From positions 1-11,932 of the forward strand of contig BQJV01000050.1 of assembly GCA_021604885.1 (NCBI GenBank): a stretch of DNA of 11,932 nt, read 5' to 3'. This DNA comes from Acidimicrobiales bacterium. GTDB taxonomy: Bacteria > Actinomycetota > Acidimicrobiia > Acidimicrobiales > Aldehydirespiratoraceae. The translations under genes were made by a program, and so were the position numbers. Below the pieces are notes generated by a model. That model was not told where the DNA came from. It ran no database searches and saw nothing but the letters and a program-made list of their open reading frames with translations. Positions 1 to 6,597 of this stretch are shown piece by piece. The stretch's first letter is position 1; each line of letters starts with the position of its first letter.

Positions 1-783
1 CACCCGAACGGTCACGCCGTCGACGCCTACCGCGCCGACGTCACCGAGGTCGATGGTCGGGACGAGATCGGCGAGCTCGATGCGGTCGCGGGTCAACGCC
101 AGCTCGAACGTCGGCGTGCCGGTGGCGAAGCTGATGGTCGCCGAAGCGGCACCGCTGATTGGGGCCGGGACCCACGCGGTGATCATGATCGAGCGGCGGT
201 TCACGTCGACGTCGATGTCGACGTCTCGCAACTCGATGGGGCCGAGCCCGGCAATGAGCTCGATGCCGGCTCCGGGGGAGCGGAGGATCCGAGCGGCGTC
301 CTCGAAGGACGTGTTGATCGTGACGACCTCGCCGGAGGGCGAACCGCCGATGAGGATGACGCCGTCACTCGCCCACCGGCCGACCGCGGCGAGCAGGTCG
401 TCGAGGTTCTCGATGCCCTCGGTGCCGACCTGCTCGGCGAGTGCGTCGAGAAGCACGTCGAGGTCCCACTCGCCATCGAAGTCGGGGCCGAGGCGGGCGG
501 CGAGCGCGTCGATGAAGGCTTCGTCCGTGGCGGCCGTTCCCTCGGGGACGAGGATCGCGGCCAGCTCGGCATGGACATCGCGGCCGTCGGCGACATCGAC
601 ACCGAACCGATCGATGACCGCATCGATGACGTCACTCGTCGCAGGTGGCGGGGTCTCCACGCCGCCCTCGGCCGCAGCCTGTTCGCTGTCGCCGCTGCAT
701 CCCGAGACGACGAAGAGGGCTGCGACCGCGAGCGCCAGGACCAGGGTGCGCAGCGGGTGGGTGGGAGTGCGGGGCTCGGTCAT
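1..783 (-). CDS. Lipoprotein of unknown function, 3' end cut by window edge
   Basis: The reading frame runs without a stop from 783 to the left edge (261 residues seen, C-terminus missing). The start at 783 gives a compact lipoprotein signal: a short N-region (MTEPRTPTHPLR), a hydrophobic stretch at about 13-26, and the lipobox VVSGC with lipidated Cys29. This implies export and anchoring on the outer face of the membrane. An in-frame ATG at 840 would add 19 residues before the signal and is less likely, though it lies closer to the preceding stop. After the Cys comes an acidic, Ala/Gly-rich linker, then a helical-looking segment rich in Asp/Glu/Leu (about 45-125), then a strand-rich part with alternating Asp-Val/Ile (DVDIDVDVN). 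I recognise no family. It is the last visible gene of a two-component operon, so it may act in sensing or be an output of that system; that is inference. Neither candidate start has a clear Shine-Dalgarno. Confidence 0.75.
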   Translation of the reverse strand, partial: MTEPRTPTHPLRTLVLALAVAALFVVSGCSGDSEQAAAEGGVETPPPATSDVIDAVIDRFGVDVADGRDVHAELAAILVPEGTAATDEAFIDALAARLGPDFDGEWDLDVLLDALAEQVGTEGIENLDDLLAAVGRWASDGVILIGGSPSGEVVTINTSFEDAARILRSPGAGIELIAGLGPIELRDVDIDVDVNRRSIMITAWVPAPISGAASATISFATGTPTFELALTRDRIELADLVPTIDLGDVGAVGVDGVTVRV

Positions 784-835
784 GTGGCCAGTGTCCGGGA
801 CGGAGGGGGCTCGTTCGATGGTGCTGCGGAGCATG

Positions 836-857
836 TTCATGGGGGTGCCTACACCCC
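836..857. repeat. Junction repeat copy 1 (hairpin over the receiver stop codon)
   Basis: This 22 bp stretch matches 1285-1306 at 20 of 22 positions. It contains GGGGTG (842-847), loop CCTA, CACCCC (852-857), a 6 bp stem. The receiver stop codon (849-851) lies in the loop region. The repeat also supplies the ATG at 838-840, a possible but less favoured lipoprotein start. Confidence 0.6.
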
Positions 858-1232
858 GCCGGTTGGGGTGTTCGTCGCCAGCTCGCGGATCAAGGCCGGG
901 TCGAGCTGGGACTTCTGGACGAAGGCGATCGCGCCGGCGGTGGCCGCATCGGAGGGGAGATCGATCGCCGCCATGGTGGATACGAGCGCGATCCGCAGGT
1001 CCGTGTCCACGGCGACGAGCTCGCGGGTCAGGTCGATGCCCGAATCGGCGCCGAGGTTCACGTCGATGAGGACCAGATCGGGGCGTTGGTCGCCGGCGAG
1101 CAGGGCGGATCGCGCCGTCGCGGCGCTGTCAGCGTCCCCCGCATGGTCGCACCCGGCGGCGGCGATGACCGCCGAGGCAGCGCGCCGAAACGACGGTTGG
1201 TCGTCGACGACGAAGACGGCGGGTGAGTCCAT
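849..1232 (-). CDS. Stand-alone response regulator receiver domain
   Basis: This 127-residue protein is a single CheY-like receiver domain with no output domain. Visible landmarks are the acidic pair Asp10-Asp11 (VVDDQPSF), the phospho-acceptor Asp57 (LVLIDVNLG), Ser85/Thr86 at the switch position (ALVSTMA), and the conserved Lys107 (FVQKS). All catalytic residues are present, so it should be phosphorylated. It lies 81 bp downstream of a HisKA_3 kinase on the same strand and is followed by a lipoprotein gene. In other systems such receivers act as phosphate sinks, compete with the DNA-binding regulator, or bind a protein partner; which applies here is unknown. The ATG at 1232 has no obvious ribosome binding site, but the fold begins right after it. 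The stop codon (849-851) lies inside a short hairpin. Confidence 0.87.
   Translation of the reverse strand: MDSPAVFVVDDQPSFRRAASAVIAAAGCDHAGDADSAATARSALLAGDQRPDLVLIDVNLGADSGIDLTRELVAVDTDLRIALVSTMAAIDLPSDAATAGAIAFVQKSQLDPALIRELATNTPTGGV
851..871. repeat. Alternative hairpin competing with junction repeat copy 1
   Basis: ACACCCC (851-857), loop GCCGGTT, GGGGTGT (865-871) is a perfect 7 bp stem that shares its CACCCC arm with the hairpin at 842-857. Only one of the two can form at a time. It covers the last codons of the receiver gene. Confidence 0.45.
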
Positions 1233-1284
1233 TGACCCAGCGTGACGGATTCGTGCCCGTCGACCGAGAGTGTGGAGACCCGTC

Positions 1285-1310
1285 TTCGTGGGGGTGCCTG
1301 CACCCCCACG
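1285..1310. repeat. Junction repeat copy 2 (10 bp hairpin after the kinase stop)
   Basis: CGTGGGGGTG (1287-1296), loop CCTG, CACCCCCACG (1301-1310) is a perfect 10 bp GC-rich stem starting 3 bp beyond the kinase stop codon, inside the 81 bp gap to the receiver gene. It shares 22 bp with copy 1 at 836-857. There is no T-run after it on the minus strand. It could be a terminator, an mRNA stabiliser or processing site, or a REP-type repeat. Confidence 0.65.
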
Positions 1311-1313
1311 GGC

Positions 1314-2513
1314 TCAGGTCTCGTCTGCGATGACAGGGATCGTGAACGCGACGCGAGTGCCGTTGTCGTTCGTGATGGCGAGATCCCCGCCGACCGCGCC
1401 GATGCGATCCTCCATGTTGCGCAGACCGACGCCGACGGCATCCGGGTCCGGCGCGAAGCCCGGACCGTCGTCGGACACCGATCCGGTGATCAGGTTCGTC
1501 GTCTCGCCGATCTCGATCGAGATCGTGGCGTTCGGACCCGCGTGTTTGGTGGCGTTCTGGATCGCTTCGAGACAGCAGAAGTAGATCGCGGCTTCGATCT
1601 CGGCGTCGTGGCGTTCGACGTCGACATCGATGGCCACGGTGAGCGGCGACCGTCGCCCGGCGGCACCGAGGGCCTCGGTGAGTCCTCGGGAGCGCAGCAG
1701 CGGCGGGTAGATGCCGTGGGCCAACTCGCGCAGGTTCTCGAGGGCGGACTCGAGCTCGTCGACCAGGGGATCGATCTCGGCGTCCATGCCGGTTGCGCTG
1801 CGGAGCAGACGAAGCTCCATCGCGACGGCGACCAGCTGCTGCTGCGCCCCGTCGTGCAGGTCACGTTCGAGGCGCCGCCGCTCGTCGTCGGCCGCCTGCA
1901 CGAGTCGAGTACGGGAGTCGCGGATCAGCGCATTCGTACGGAGGGCGCGGCGCAACGCCTGGGTCTGCCGATCGTGGGCATCGAACGTGCCGATGCCGAC
2001 GGGCACGGTCATCACCGCGACGCCGAGAATGATGATGACGTCGGCGGTGTCCTCCGGGATCGAGTCGTTCAGCTCGGTGTCGCTCAGGCCGAGCCCGATC
2101 GCCGTGACCGCGGCGGAGAAGACCATCGCGCCGAGGACGGATCGGATGAGCCCCTTGCGGGCGAGCACCGGCCCGGCGGCGATCACCGGCGCGGCGACCT
2201 GCAGGATGCCGAGTGGATAGGAGAACGGTGCGATCAGGGTCAGGACGACCGCGGTGCACCAGTTGGCGAGCATGATGCCCACCCCGACCGAGTCGAGACG
2301 GTCGACGGTCATGTTGCGCCGGGCCCAGTCGATCGCGAAGAAGAGCGCGGTCATGTAGACCTCGCCGGCCAGCAGCACCCAGGTGTCCACCCAGACCACG
2401 TAGAACACGAAGCCGGTGATCATCGCCAGGACCACGGAGATCTGGTTGAAGACGAGGAACTGCTTGACGCGGGTGACCGCGTGGTCGTCGGCCTTCTTGA
2501 GCGCGTCGGCCAT
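1314..2513 (-). CDS. Membrane sensor histidine kinase, NarL/DesK-partner (HisKA_3) type
   Basis: The 399-residue protein has a hydrophobic N-terminal half with roughly five to six membrane segments (about 20-42, 46-62, 78-98, 101-116, 124-142, 157-175) and little extracytoplasmic sequence, so it probably senses within or near the membrane. A linker leads to the HisKA_3 dimerisation domain with the motif ERRRLERDLHDGAQQQ, phospho-acceptor His220. The HATPase domain follows: N-box EAIQNATKHA (Asn320), SDDGPGF (about 347-353) and GVGLRNMEDRIGAVGG (about 361-376). All kinase motifs are intact. It starts 2 bp after the stop of the LuxR-type regulator, without its own Shine-Dalgarno, so translation is probably coupled; that regulator is its likely partner. 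A stand-alone receiver follows. The signal sensed cannot be deduced. Confidence 0.93.
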   Translation of the reverse strand: MADALKKADDHAVTRVKQFLVFNQISVVLAMITGFVFYVVWVDTWVLLAGEVYMTALFFAIDWARRNMTVDRLDSVGVGIMLANWCTAVVLTLIAPFSYPLGILQVAAPVIAAGPVLARKGLIRSVLGAMVFSAAVTAIGLGLSDTELNDSIPEDTADVIIILGVAVMTVPVGIGTFDAHDRQTQALRRALRTNALIRDSRTRLVQAADDERRRLERDLHDGAQQQLVAVAMELRLLRSATGMDAEIDPLVDELESALENLRELAHGIYPPLLRSRGLTEALGAAGRRSPLTVAIDVDVERHDAEIEAAIYFCCLEAIQNATKHAGPNATISIEIGETTNLITGSVSDDGPGFAPDPDAVGVGLRNMEDRIGAVGGDLAITNDNGTRVAFTIPVIADET

Positions 2514-2515
2514 CG

Positions 2516-3184
2516 TCAGTGGGCGAGCCAGGTCAGTACTGCTTTGACCCGACGATGGCTCGCTTCGTCACCGCCGAGGTCGAGCTTCGAGAAGATGGCG
2601 TTGATGTGCTTGGCGACGGCCTTGTCGCTGAGGACGAGGCGTTGCGCGATCGCGGCGTTGTTGAGCCCCTCGGCCATGACCGACAGCACCTCCGTCTCGC
2701 GCGGGGTGAGACGGTCGACGGCGCGGTCGGCGCTCGAGCGGGCGGACACAAGGATTTCCACGATCTTGGGGTCGACGACGCTGTCACCCGCGGCGACGGC
2801 GTCGACCGCGCGTGCCAGTTCCTCCGGGTCACCGATTCGTTCCTTGAGGAGGTAGCCGAGGTGGTCGCTGCCGTTGTCGAACAGATCGAGGACGTAGTCA
2901 GGCTCCGCGTACTGGCTGAGCACGACGATGCCGAGATCGGGGCGCTCGGAGCGAAGCTGGATCGCCGCCCGGATGCCCTCGTCGGTGTGGGTCGGCGGCA
3001 TGGCGATGTCGGTGAGGGCGACATCCGGCTCGTGTTTCGCGACCGCGGCGAGGAGCTGCTCGGCGTCATCGCACTCCGCCACGACGTCGACGCCGGGGAT
3101 CGCCTCGAGCACGCGCACCACGCCCTGGCGCATGAGGAGGACGTCGTCCGCCACGACCACTCGGAGTTGTCGCTCGTCTCCCAC
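2516..3184 (-). CDS. NarL/LuxR-family DNA-binding response regulator
   Basis: This 222-residue protein has the usual length and order for the family. The receiver domain occupies about 5-125, with Asp13-Asp14, phospho-acceptor Asp59 (ALTDIAMPP), Ser90 and Lys114 (YLLKERIG). A LuxR-type helix-turn-helix lies at about 157-205 (LTPRETEVLSVMAEG, then NAAIAQRLVLSDKAVAKHI). The reading frame extends upstream to 3346, but that part is Arg/Pro-rich and unlike the family. I chose the GTG at 3184 because the receiver's first strand begins there and a GAGG (complement of 3193-3196) sits 8 nt upstream. It heads the minus-strand operon and abuts the kinase gene by 2 bp. It is probably phosphorylated by that kinase and controls transcription; targets are unknown but may include its own operon or the divergent CoA-transferase gene. 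Confidence 0.92.
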   Translation of the reverse strand: MGDERQLRVVVADDVLLMRQGVVRVLEAIPGVDVVAECDDAEQLLAAVAKHEPDVALTDIAMPPTHTDEGIRAAIQLRSERPDLGIVVLSQYAEPDYVLDLFDNGSDHLGYLLKERIGDPEELARAVDAVAAGDSVVDPKIVEILVSARSSADRAVDRLTPRETEVLSVMAEGLNNAAIAQRLVLSDKAVAKHINAIFSKLDLGGDEASHRRVKAVLTWLAH

Positions 3185-3192
3185 GTCCCCAA

Positions 3193-3196
3193 CCTC
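3193..3196 (-). promoter_or_regulatory. Ribosome binding site for the LuxR-type regulator
   Basis: On the minus strand this reads GAGG, 8 nt upstream of the GTG at 3184. It supports that start over the upstream in-frame codons. Confidence 0.5.
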
Positions 3197-3225
3197 GCGT
3201 TCTCGAACTCGCCGTGGAGCACGCG

Positions 3226-3231
3226 AATGTA
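3226..3231 (-). promoter_or_regulatory. Possible -10 element for the two-component operon
   Basis: The minus strand reads TACATT, matching the actinobacterial TAnnnT -10 pattern, about 42 bp upstream of the GTG at 3184. No convincing -35 is visible. It lies in the 146 bp gap between the divergent regulator and CoA-transferase genes, which must hold promoters for both directions. Weak evidence. Confidence 0.22.
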
Positions 3232-3285
3232 GTGGCAGCCGTGGTGGGCGGCGTACCCCGGTGTGCCCGTCGGAGCGGGCCGATC

Positions 3286-3291
3286 TACGAT
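3286..3291 (+). promoter_or_regulatory. Possible -10 element for the CoA-transferase gene
   Basis: The sequence TACGAT fits TAnnnT and lies about 40 bp before the GTG at 3331, giving a plausible short leader. There is no recognisable -35. The site overlaps a small CGATCG palindrome. Weak evidence. Confidence 0.22.
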
Positions 3292-3319
3292 CGCCGCGGT
3301 CCAACCCGGACAGGCAACC

Positions 3320-3325
3320 AGGGAG
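3320..3325 (+). promoter_or_regulatory. Ribosome binding site for the CoA-transferase gene
   Basis: AGGGAG ends 5 nt before the GTG at 3331. It is the clearest Shine-Dalgarno in the window and fixes that start against the in-frame ATG at 3214. Confidence 0.7.
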
Positions 3326-3330
3326 AGCTC

Positions 3331-5706
3331 GTGCCGCGTCGTCCATTGAACGGAATCCGTGTCGTCGACATGACGATCGGTCGCGGCGAGTTGTGTGGCC
3401 GTCTTCTGAGCGACCTCGGCGCCGAGGTGATCAAGGTCGAGCCCGTCGGCGGGTCGCCCAGCCGGGCGATGGCGCCGATCGACGGGGACCATTCGCTGTA
3501 CTGGACGTTCCGCAATTGCGGGAAGCTCGGCGTGGAGCTCGATCTTGCCGACGTCGATGGCCGTGAACGGTTGCACCGGCTCCTCGCGCACGCCGACGTC
3601 GTGATCGTGTGCGACGAACCCGGCACGGTCGACGGCACGGGCCTCGATGCCGCCGAACTCGGCGAGCGTCATCCGCACCTGATCGTCGCCAGTCTCACGG
3701 CCTATGGCCGCGCCGGTCCGTATGCCGGGCGCGATGTGCCCGACGCCGTCATCGAGGCGACCGGTGGCATGGCGTTCAAGGCCGGCACGCATGAGGGTGG
3801 GCCGATCCTGCCGCCCGGGCTGATCGGCGACGACACCGCCAGCGTCGTGGGCGCGTGGGCGGTGCTCTGCGCGCTCTGGCAGCACGAGGACACCGGCGCG
3901 GGACAGGTCATCGACGTCTCGGTCAACGAGTCGCTCGCGCAGATCACCGACTGGTCGCTCTCGAACTGGAGCCGGTCGTTCGACGCCGGACAGCCGGGGT
4001 TGGAGATGCGGGCGGGGCCGGGCCCCGTCTACACGATCATTCCGTGCGCCGACGGGTTCGTGCGTCTCGTCGTGTTGAGTCCACGTCAATGGCACGCCAT
4101 CCGGGCGTGGCTCGGTGAACCCGACTACCTCCAGGACCCTGACCTCGACGGTTTCGTCGGTCGGTTGATGATCGCCGACGCCGTCCTCAACCCGCTCTAC
4201 GAGGAGCTCTGGAAGGACATGAAGATGCTCGACGTGTGCGAGGAAGCGCAGCGTCGCGGCATCGTGTGCACGCCGATCCTCAAGCCGGACGAGGTGCTCG
4301 CCAATCCCCACCTCGAGAGTCGCGGCACGTTCGACGACGTCACGATCGACGACGGCCGCGTCATGAAGCTGCCGTCCGGTTGGTTCGAGTTCGACGGCGA
4401 GCGGGTCGGCCCCGTGTCCGCCCCGCCCTCGGTCGGGCAGCACACCGACGCCGTGTTTGCGGACCTCGGTGACGCCCGTCCCGCGCCGACCGCGCCGCTC
4501 GACCCGGCGAAGCCGCTGACGGGCGTGCGGGTCATGGACTTCGGTCACGGCGGTGTCGGTGTCGAGACCGGCCGGATGTTCGGCGAGTACGGCGCCGACG
4601 TCGTCAAGATCGAGAGCCGCACCTATCCCGACTTCATCCGTGTGGTGCTCGGCGGCGAGATGTCGCCCTCGTTCGCCTCGTCGAGCCGCAGCAAGCGTTC
4701 ACTCGGGATCAACGCCAAGACCGATGAGGGCATCGAACTGCTGAAGACGATGGCGAAGACGTCCCACGTCATCATCGAGAACAACTCGACCGGCACGATG
4801 GCGAACATGGGGCTGGGTTATCCGGTGATGCAGGAGGTCAACCCGGACATCGTGATGATGTCGAGTCAGCTCATGGGATCGCGGGGCCGATGGGCCGACT
4901 GGCTGGGCTACGGCCCGAACACCCAGGTCACCGGCGGCATGACGCATCTCTGGAACTACGAGAACGATCCGGTCCCGGCCGGGAGCCAGGCCATCTTCCC
5001 CGATCACTTCGCCGGGCGGGTCGGTGCCGTCGGCGCGCTCGCGGGAGCTCTCGGGAACCGACGCAACGGCGACGGCGGGGCGCACGTCGAGGTCTGCCAG
5101 GTCGAACAGGTCGTGGGCGTGATGGGTGACCTCCTCGCGAAGGAGTCGCTCGTGCCCGGCTCCGTCGTGCCACGGGGCAACCATTCCGACCACGGCTCGC
5201 CGTGGGGCCTGTATCCGACATCCGGCGAGGACACCTGGGTCGCGATCTGCTGTCGGACCGACGAGGAATGGGCTGCACTGGCCGGTCTCGTCGGCGGTCT
5301 CGATGCCTCGCTTGACGAGAGCGCTCGTCGCGACGCCGAGGCGGACATCGATGCCGCGATCACCGGGTGGACCGGCACGCTCACGAACGACGAGGCGACC
5401 GAGGCGTGCCTCGCCGCCGGAGTGCCGGCCGGACCGATGCTCACCGGAGCGACCCAGTCGACCGACCCGCACCTCGAGGCGCGTGGCTATCTCCAGTGGC
5501 TCGAGCAACCGCCGATCGGCCGGATGATCTTCGAGGGTGGCGCCTTCCAGGCCACCGGCATGATCGGGCCCGACATCTTCCCGGCCCCCGGACTCGGCGA
5601 GCACACCCGCGAGATCGCGGTCGACTGGCTGGGCGTGCCGGCGGAGGAGCTCGAGTCGCTCGTCGCCTCCGGCGTGTTGGAGACCGATCCGCCCCACGGC
5701 GGTTGA
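3331..5706 (+). CDS. Tandem two-domain CaiB/BaiF (class III) CoA-transferase
   Basis: Class III CoA-transferases move CoA between a CoA-thioester and a free acid through an aspartyl-CoA anhydride in the cytoplasm. Single-domain members are about 400 residues; this protein is 791 and contains two copies. Domain 1 begins PLNGIRVVDMT (about 5) and has GDLG-like DLGAEVIKVEP at about 28-38; its likely catalytic acid is Asp167 (GLIGDDTAS). Domain 2 begins PLTGVRVMDFG (about 395) with YGADVVKIES; its likely acid is Asp558 (FPDHFAGRVGA). Both halves therefore keep an Asp at the aligned position, and both carry a family-typical later segment (GIVCTPIL in the first, GVPAGPML in the second). Start choice: GTG at 3331 with AGGGAG 5 nt upstream, directly before the conserved domain start. 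A lipoprotein hydrolase gene follows after 6 bp. The substrate is not identifiable; fatty acid, sterol or carnitine-like acids are known substrates of relatives. Confidence 0.93.
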   Translation: MPRRPLNGIRVVDMTIGRGELCGRLLSDLGAEVIKVEPVGGSPSRAMAPIDGDHSLYWTFRNCGKLGVELDLADVDGRERLHRLLAHADVVIVCDEPGTVDGTGLDAAELGERHPHLIVASLTAYGRAGPYAGRDVPDAVIEATGGMAFKAGTHEGGPILPPGLIGDDTASVVGAWAVLCALWQHEDTGAGQVIDVSVNESLAQITDWSLSNWSRSFDAGQPGLEMRAGPGPVYTIIPCADGFVRLVVLSPRQWHAIRAWLGEPDYLQDPDLDGFVGRLMIADAVLNPLYEELWKDMKMLDVCEEAQRRGIVCTPILKPDEVLANPHLESRGTFDDVTIDDGRVMKLPSGWFEFDGERVGPVSAPPSVGQHTDAVFADLGDARPAPTAPLDPAKPLTGVRVMDFGHGGVGVETGRMFGEYGADVVKIESRTYPDFIRVVLGGEMSPSFASSSRSKRSLGINAKTDEGIELLKTMAKTSHVIIENNSTGTMANMGLGYPVMQEVNPDIVMMSSQLMGSRGRWADWLGYGPNTQVTGGMTHLWNYENDPVPAGSQAIFPDHFAGRVGAVGALAGALGNRRNGDGGAHVEVCQVEQVVGVMGDLLAKESLVPGSVVPRGNHSDHGSPWGLYPTSGEDTWVAICCRTDEEWAALAGLVGGLDASLDESARRDAEADIDAAITGWTGTLTNDEATEACLAAGVPAGPMLTGATQSTDPHLEARGYLQWLEQPPIGRMIFEGGAFQATGMIGPDIFPAPGLGEHTREIAVDWLGVPAEELESLVASGVLETDPPHGG

Positions 5707-5712
5707 GTTTGC

Positions 5713-6579
5713 GTGCGCCGTCTCGTCGCCGTTTTGCTCGGGTCGGCATTGTTCGCGCTCGGCTGTGGGGACGAGGACGTGGCAGTGGGTGATCCCGAGC
5801 CGCGCGCCGGCTCCGGTCCGACGCAGCTCCACTACGGCGACGACTACGCGCAGCAGTACGGGTTCCTCTCGGTGCCGCCGGGCGACGGCCCCCATCCCGT
5901 CATCGTGTTCATCCACGGAGGATTCTGGCGGAACTCGTTCGACACGATGCTGGCCGACCCGCAGGCCGCAGACGCGGTGGCCGAGGGCTATGCCACGTGG
6001 AACATCGAATACCGCCGTGTCGGCGATCCCGACGGTGGCTACCCGGGCACGCTGGTCGACGTCGCCGCGGCGGTCGACCATCTCGCCACGTTGGCCGAGA
6101 CCGAGCCGCTCGATCTCGAGCGGGTGGCGGTCGTCGGACACTCAGCCGGTGGACACCTCGCGCTGTGGGTCGGTCAACGCGCCAACCTCGTCTCGGGCGC
6201 GGCCGGTGCCGCCCCGGAGGTGGTGCCGCGAATCGTCGTCGGACAGGCGCCGGTTGCCGACCTGCAGGCCAACATCGACCTGGGGCTGGGCGCCGTCCTC
6301 GGTCTGATGGGTGCACCGCCGGCTGACGCGCCGGAGGCGTACGCCATCGCCGATCCGGCCGCACTCCTGCCGATCGTCGTGCCCCAGTTGGTCGTCCAGG
6401 GAGCGGAGGACACCATCGTTCCGTCGGATCGGGTCCTCGCGTACGAAGCGAAGGTCGCCGATCCGGCGCAGCTGACGGTCGAAATCTTTGACGGGGCCGA
6501 CCACTTCGACGTGATCGACCCCGCCCACGAGAGCTGGACGCTGACCCTCGAACGGATCAGCGCGGCGCTGACGAACTGA
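5713..6579 (+). CDS. Lipid-anchored alpha/beta hydrolase (esterase-like)
   Basis: The 288-residue protein starts at a GTG only 6 bp after the CoA-transferase stop. It has a short signal (MRRLVAVLLGSALFALGC) with lipobox LFALGC and lipidated Cys18, so it should act outside the cytoplasmic membrane. The fold is an alpha/beta hydrolase of the esterase/lipase or kynurenine-formamidase-like group: oxyanion-hole motif HGGFW (68-72), nucleophile elbow GHSAGG with Ser144, Asp233 in GAEDTIVP, and His264 in GADHFDVID. The triad is complete. YRRVGDPDGGYPGTLVDV (about 100-117) is also typical of this group. Co-transcription with the CoA-transferase is likely, so an extracellular ester or amide may be cleaved to give an acid that is then activated inside; that link is inference. 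The exact substrate is unknown. Confidence 0.9.
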   Translation: MRRLVAVLLGSALFALGCGDEDVAVGDPEPRAGSGPTQLHYGDDYAQQYGFLSVPPGDGPHPVIVFIHGGFWRNSFDTMLADPQAADAVAEGYATWNIEYRRVGDPDGGYPGTLVDVAAAVDHLATLAETEPLDLERVAVVGHSAGGHLALWVGQRANLVSGAAGAAPEVVPRIVVGQAPVADLQANIDLGLGAVLGLMGAPPADAPEAYAIADPAALLPIVVPQLVVQGAEDTIVPSDRVLAYEAKVADPAQLTVEIFDGADHFDVIDPAHESWTLTLERISAALTN

Positions 6580-6581
6580 CT

Positions 6582-6597
6582 CGGCTGGACTCAGCCG
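6582..6597. terminator. Convergent hairpin, possible bidirectional terminator
   Basis: CGGCTG (6582-6587), loop GACT, CAGCCG (6592-6597) forms a perfect 6 bp stem in the 11 bp gap between two convergent genes, overlapping the stop codon of the minus-strand gene. There is no T-run on either side, so intrinsic termination would be weak. Confidence 0.4.

Noticed and set aside
203..228. Repeated GACGTC-like units
   Set aside because: They are in-frame codons for alternating Asp and Val/Ile in the lipoprotein, so they are explained by coding and do not form a separate repeat.
1242..2855. 537-codon open frame on the plus strand
   Set aside because: It is antisense to the histidine kinase, whose motifs are complete; composition is low-complexity Asp/Gly/Arg.
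3185..3330. Possible small RNA or riboswitch in the divergent gap
   Set aside because: I see no stable long hairpin or known aptamer pattern; only weak -10 candidates and one good ribosome binding site.
2533..4548. Long 671-codon open frame on the minus strand
   Set aside because: It is antisense to the CoA-transferase and out of frame with the response regulator; the protein is Arg/Asp/His-rich with no family pattern, as expected from GC-rich shadow frames.
4699..6141. 480-codon open frame on the minus strand
   Set aside because: It is antisense to the second CoA-transferase domain and the hydrolase, both of which have full motifs.
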